NCBI RefSeq assembly: GCF_023476645.1
Contig: NZ_JAMCOJ010000001.1
Location: forward strand, 620,001 to 684,000
Length of the DNA: 64,000 bases
Direction: 5' to 3'
DNA from: Cellulophaga sp. 20_2_10
Lineage (GTDB): Bacteria; Bacteroidota; Bacteroidia; Flavobacteriales; Flavobacteriaceae
The stretch's first letter is position 1, and each line of letters opens with the position of its first letter. The notes beneath the pieces were generated by a model. It made no database searches and was not told where the DNA came from. It was given only the letters and a program-made list of their open reading frames with translations. A program made the translations under genes and the position numbers. Positions 61,260 through 64,000 of the stretch are shown here, piece by piece.

Positions 61260-61983
61260 TATTTTTCAACTCTATTTTAGATAGCAATTCTAAACCATTA
61301 TTCAGGTACATACTATCTATTTCTAAAATCTTATCAGATTCGGTTTTAGGTTTGTAGTTTTCATAATCTACAAATCTAATTCCGTTTACAACTCTCTCGT
61401 TATACGCTACTCTAAAACGCATACCTCCATCATTCACAAAAAACTTATATGCTAAATAATCGGGCTTAAAAGTCTCTTTATTAAACCAATACAGGTACGT
61501 ATCGTCAAAATCATCGCCTCCACCCTCTTCACTAAAAGTAACTTTTACTTTGTAATAGTCTTTCCCTTTAATAGTAACTTCTCCCAAGTATTTTTTAGTT
61601 ACCGCAGCATCATTTAAACCATAAGGTAAAAGTGCAAAGTAAAAAACTGAATTTATAGCATTGTCATATTTTTTAGCCATAGAATCTACTACCACAACAA
61701 GGCTATCATTTACCAATCTGCTAAACTTTTCCGCTTTAACATCCGTAATACTAGAAGAATCTTGCATAAAAATGCGCTTCATTACCTTTTTTCCATCAGT
61801 TTGCTCTAACACATACTTTTTATCTCTAAACTCAAAAGAAATATTTTTTGTTTGATACAAATCACCTCCGGTAACCTCAATAGATTTATCAACAATTGTT
61901 TGTGCTGTTACTTCTTCCTTCTTTTCATTCTTACAAGCTGCAATTACTATCAGCAATAAGAAAAGTATCGTTTTTTTCATCAT
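61246..61983 (-). CDS. DUF6503 lipoprotein
   Basis: A 245-residue lipoprotein (signal peptide MMKKTILFLLLIVIAAC) with a LolA-like beta-sheet fold: TIVDKSIEVTGGDLYQTKNISFEFRDKKYVLE, YWFNKETFKPDYLAYKF and GGMRFRVAYNERVVNGIRFVDYENYKP match the DUF6503 family. Probably binds a lipid or lipoprotein in the periplasm, but no function is established. It overlaps the phosphatase gene tail-to-tail by 14 bases. Confidence 0.85.
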   Translation of the reverse strand: MMKKTILFLLLIVIAACKNEKKEEVTAQTIVDKSIEVTGGDLYQTKNISFEFRDKKYVLEQTDGKKVMKRIFMQDSSSITDVKAEKFSRLVNDSLVVVVDSMAKKYDNAINSVFYFALLPYGLNDAAVTKKYLGEVTIKGKDYYKVKVTFSEEGGGDDFDDTYLYWFNKETFKPDYLAYKFFVNDGGMRFRVAYNERVVNGIRFVDYENYKPKTESDKILEIDSMYLNNGLELLSKIELKNITLD

Positions 61984-62051
61984 AAAATAAAATCTTTAGT
62001 GCATTAGTTGTAATGCTTTTAAATTCTTTACAAAATTGGTTTAAATTATTC

Positions 62052-62059
62052 TATTTTTG
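62052..62059 (+). promoter_or_regulatory. -7 box of smpB
   Basis: TATTTTTG matches TAnnTTTG but lies only 6-9 bases before the ATG codons at 62066 and 62069. Transcription starting about seven bases on would make the mRNA leaderless or nearly so. Confidence 0.5.
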
Positions 62060-62065
62060 TACTCT

Positions 62066-62530
62066 ATGATGCAGAAAAAAATAAATATAAAAAACAAAAG
62101 AGCTAGGTTTGAGTATGAGCTTATTGATACTTATACAGCTGGCTTAGTATTATCTGGAACTGAGATAAAGTCTATTCGTGAAGGCAAAGCATCTATTACA
62201 GAAAGTTTTTGCGAGTTTAACGATAGAGGTGAACTTTTTATTATAAATATGCAGGTAGACGAGTACTCTCACGGCTCTCACTACAATCACAAACCAAAGG
62301 CAGAACGTAAGTTATTATTAAATAAAGGAGAATTAAAAAAGTTAGAGAAAGAAGTAAAAAATTCTGGACTAACAATTGTACCGCTTAATCTTTTTTTAAA
62401 TGATAGAGGTCTTGCCAAAATAAACATATCATTAGCCAAGGGTAAAAAGCTACACGATAAACGAGACAGTATTAAAGATAGAGATAACAAAAGAGATTTA
62501 GACCGCGTTAAAAAAAGTTTTAACAACTAG
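62066..62530 (+). CDS. smpB: SsrA-binding protein SmpB
   Basis: SmpB brings tmRNA to stalled ribosomes. The 154-residue protein shows [60 protein letters not shown] and the basic C-terminal tail ([27 protein letters not shown]) that enters the decoding centre. I use the ATG at 62066 (the ATG at 62069 is equally possible; a TTG at 62057 would fall in the -7 box). The last 4 bases overlap pcm in a shared CTAG. Confidence 0.96.
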   Translation: MMQKKINIKNKRARFEYELIDTYTAGLVLSGTEIKSIREGKASITESFCEFNDRGELFIINMQVDEYSHGSHYNHKPKAERKLLLNKGELKKLEKEVKNSGLTIVPLNLFLNDRGLAKINISLAKGKKLHDKRDSIKDRDNKRDLDRVKKSFNN

Positions 62531-63168
62531 TTTTTATTTTCTAGAAGTGGTACAAATTTAAAAGAACCAAATTCCTGCTTTTCAAACTCTAACTCAGATT
62601 TACGTACAAACAGCGTCATTATTTGGTCTACTACCCCAACTGGTATCACCAACCTACCTCCTATTTTTAATTGCGCTAGTAACGGCTTAGGCACTATTGG
62701 CGCACCTGCCGTAACTATAATACCATCGTAAGGTGCTTCTTCTGGATACCCTTTATAACCATCTCCTAGAATTGCCTTTTTAGGTCTAATTCCCATTTTA
62801 GGAAAAAACAACTTGTTCTTTTTAAATAACTGAGATTGTCTTTCTATAGTAAAAACACGCGCACCAAGTTGTAATAAAACTGCTGTTTGGTACCCACTAC
62901 CTGTTCCTATTTCTAAAATAACATCGTTTGGCTTTACCTCTAACAATTGCGACTGAAAGGCAACAGTATAAGGCTGAGAAATTGTTTGCTCCGCTCCTAT
63001 AGGAAATGCTTTGTCTTGATAGGCGTGATCTTCAAAACTACTGTCTAAAAACAAATGTCTAGGCACCTTTTTAATTGCCTCAATTACCAATGTATCAGTA
63101 ATTCCTTTGGCTATTAAAATGTCTGCTAAAAGGTTGCGTTTACCACGGTGTTTTAAGGTATCCTTCAA
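62527..63168 (-). CDS. pcm: Protein-L-isoaspartate O-methyltransferase
   Basis: A 213-residue SAM-dependent methyltransferase that repairs isoaspartyl residues in aged proteins. Motifs: [39 protein letters not shown], the SAM loop [28 protein letters not shown] and [32 protein letters not shown]. Length is typical. It overlaps smpB tail-to-tail by 4 bases. The -7-like box TAAATTCG lies upstream. Confidence 0.95.
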   Translation of the reverse strand: MKDTLKHRGKRNLLADILIAKGITDTLVIEAIKKVPRHLFLDSSFEDHAYQDKAFPIGAEQTISQPYTVAFQSQLLEVKPNDVILEIGTGSGYQTAVLLQLGARVFTIERQSQLFKKNKLFFPKMGIRPKKAILGDGYKGYPEEAPYDGIIVTAGAPIVPKPLLAQLKIGGRLVIPVGVVDQIMTLFVRKSELEFEKQEFGSFKFVPLLENKN

Positions 63169-63306
63169 GGGTATTTATGGTTTAGTTTGAGATGCGAATT
63201 TAAGCATAAAAAACAGGATTTTCTAGTAAAAACTACTTGTAGAAATAGAATTATATATCTAAAATTAAACTTGTGCACTTACTAAGTTTAGAACAAACAT
63301 TATACG

Positions 63307-63314
63307 TATTTTTG
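63307..63314 (+). promoter_or_regulatory. -7 box of the PhnA-like gene
   Basis: TATTTTTG matches TAnnTTTG, 26 bases before the ATG at 63341. No clear -33 element. Confidence 0.45.
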
Positions 63315-63340
63315 AAAAATAATAATTAAAGAAATATCGT

Positions 63341-63919
63341 ATGAGCATCGAAAGAGAATTAAGTAAACGAAGCCAAAACAAATGTGAACTTTGCTCCAAT
63401 GAAGAAAATTTAGCTCCTTATGCAGTTTTACCTGCTAAAAACGGAGATTTACAGGACACTATATTTGCTTGTGCTACATGTATTACGCAAATAGAAGATC
63501 CAGAGCAAACAGACCCTAACCACTGGCGCTGTTTAAATGACAGTATGTGGAGTGAGCAAATACCTGTACAAATTATTGCTTGGCGCATGCTTAGTAGATT
63601 GCGTAAAGAAGGTTGGCCACAAGATCTTTTAGATATGATGTATCTAGATGATGACAATTTAGAATGGGCAAAAGCAACAAATGAAGGTGAAGCCGACGAA
63701 GACAAAATAATACACAGAGACAGTAATGGTGTTATTATTAATGCTGGCGATAGTGTTGTTCTTATCAAAGATTTACCGGTTAAAGGATCTAGCATGATTG
63801 CTAAAAGAGGAACTGCAGTACGTAGGGTATCTTTAGATCACGAAAATGCAGAATACATAGAAGGTAAAGTAGACGGACAACAGGTTGTTATTATTACCAA
63901 GTACGTAAAAAAATTATAA
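63341..63919 (+). CDS. PhnA/YjdM-family zinc-ribbon protein
   Basis: A 192-residue protein of the PhnA (YjdM) family. The N-terminal zinc ribbon has Cys pairs in NKCELCSNEENL and ACATCITQ; the C-terminal PhnA domain reads VIINAGDSVVLIKDLPVKGSSMIAKRGTAVRRVSLDHENAEYIEGKVDGQQVVIITKYVKKL, an SH3-like barrel. Despite the name it is not a phosphonoacetate hydrolase; function is uncertain. An extra middle segment (WRCLNDSMWSEQIPVQIIAWRML) is usual for flavobacterial members. No gene follows before the window end (63920-64000 shows nothing I can name). Confidence 0.92.
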   Translation: MSIERELSKRSQNKCELCSNEENLAPYAVLPAKNGDLQDTIFACATCITQIEDPEQTDPNHWRCLNDSMWSEQIPVQIIAWRMLSRLRKEGWPQDLLDMMYLDDDNLEWAKATNEGEADEDKIIHRDSNGVIINAGDSVVLIKDLPVKGSSMIAKRGTAVRRVSLDHENAEYIEGKVDGQQVVIITKYVKKL

Positions 63920-64000
63920 GTTCTAAGTAACTCAAAGAGAAATACATTTTAATGTTTCATTTTTTTAGTAAAAAATATTTTTTAGTTGACTATTTAGAGG

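Noticed and set aside
1-64000. tRNA, rRNA, insertion sequences, prophage or CRISPR
   Set aside because: None seen: gaps are short and explained, no transposase or integrase motifs, no long terminal repeats.

Overview
This 64 kb window looks like core chromosome of a marine Flavobacteriaceae bacterium (phylum Bacteroidota). The DNA is AT-rich. Many lipoproteins carry a Bacteroidota-type signal peptide ending in SC or AC. Shine-Dalgarno sequences are mostly absent, and promoters repeatedly show the Bacteroidota form TTG-N17..22-TAnnTTTG. The gene families are typical of the group: paired outer-membrane beta-barrel receptors with a carboxypeptidase-like N-terminal domain, YtxJ, DUF6503, a TPR histidine kinase and a zinc metalloprotease of the DUF5117 type. 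I see no phage, insertion sequence, CRISPR array, rRNA or tRNA.

Layout. 0-10 kb: a GNAT acetyltransferase remnant, a secreted protein, dnaK, L-serine dehydratase, an S15 peptidase, a membrane protein, panB and an RluA-type pseudouridine synthase. 10-25 kb: leuA-leuB, a TlpA-like lipoprotein, pheT, a fasciclin protein, a YbiT-like ABC-F ATPase, a small transaldolase, an SDR oxidoreductase, the SRP RNA gene (ffs), a glutaminyl cyclase lipoprotein, a thioesterase and a beta-helix lipoprotein. 25.8-30.7 kb: a signalling island with a LytTR regulator whose receiver is degenerate, a lipoprotein made of six 17-residue repeats, a TPR histidine kinase with its response regulator, and an unknown protein. 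The first and last genes share an upstream DNA element. 30.7-40 kb: glyA, fumarylacetoacetase, a lipoprotein, two PLP enzymes that fit CapB and CapA of sulfonolipid (capnine) synthesis, a prolyl oligopeptidase, a YbaB protein and a thioredoxin-like protein. 40-56 kb: an OmpA protein, threonine aldolase, metalloprotease, prfB with its programmed +1 frameshift, an ArsC-like protein, a Spy-like protein followed by one outer-membrane receptor, a 57-residue membrane protein, a second receptor and fumC. 56-64 kb: YtxJ, clpB, a TetR regulator, a phosphatase, smpB, pcm and a PhnA-like protein.

How it works together. Most of the window is housekeeping: protein quality control (dnaK, clpB, smpB, pcm, prfB), branched-chain amino acid and pantothenate synthesis, and serine/glycine metabolism. 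Three cell-envelope units (33.7, 40.0 and 47.5 kb) have sequences matching sigma-54 -24/-12 promoters, which suggests a shared envelope regulon. The CapA/CapB pair would supply sulfonolipids, outer-membrane lipids linked to gliding in this group. The signalling island at 25.8-30.7 kb is the least explained part. No wholly new system is evident; the best leads are that island, the sigma-54 set, the CapA/CapB pair and the small membrane protein between the two receptor genes.
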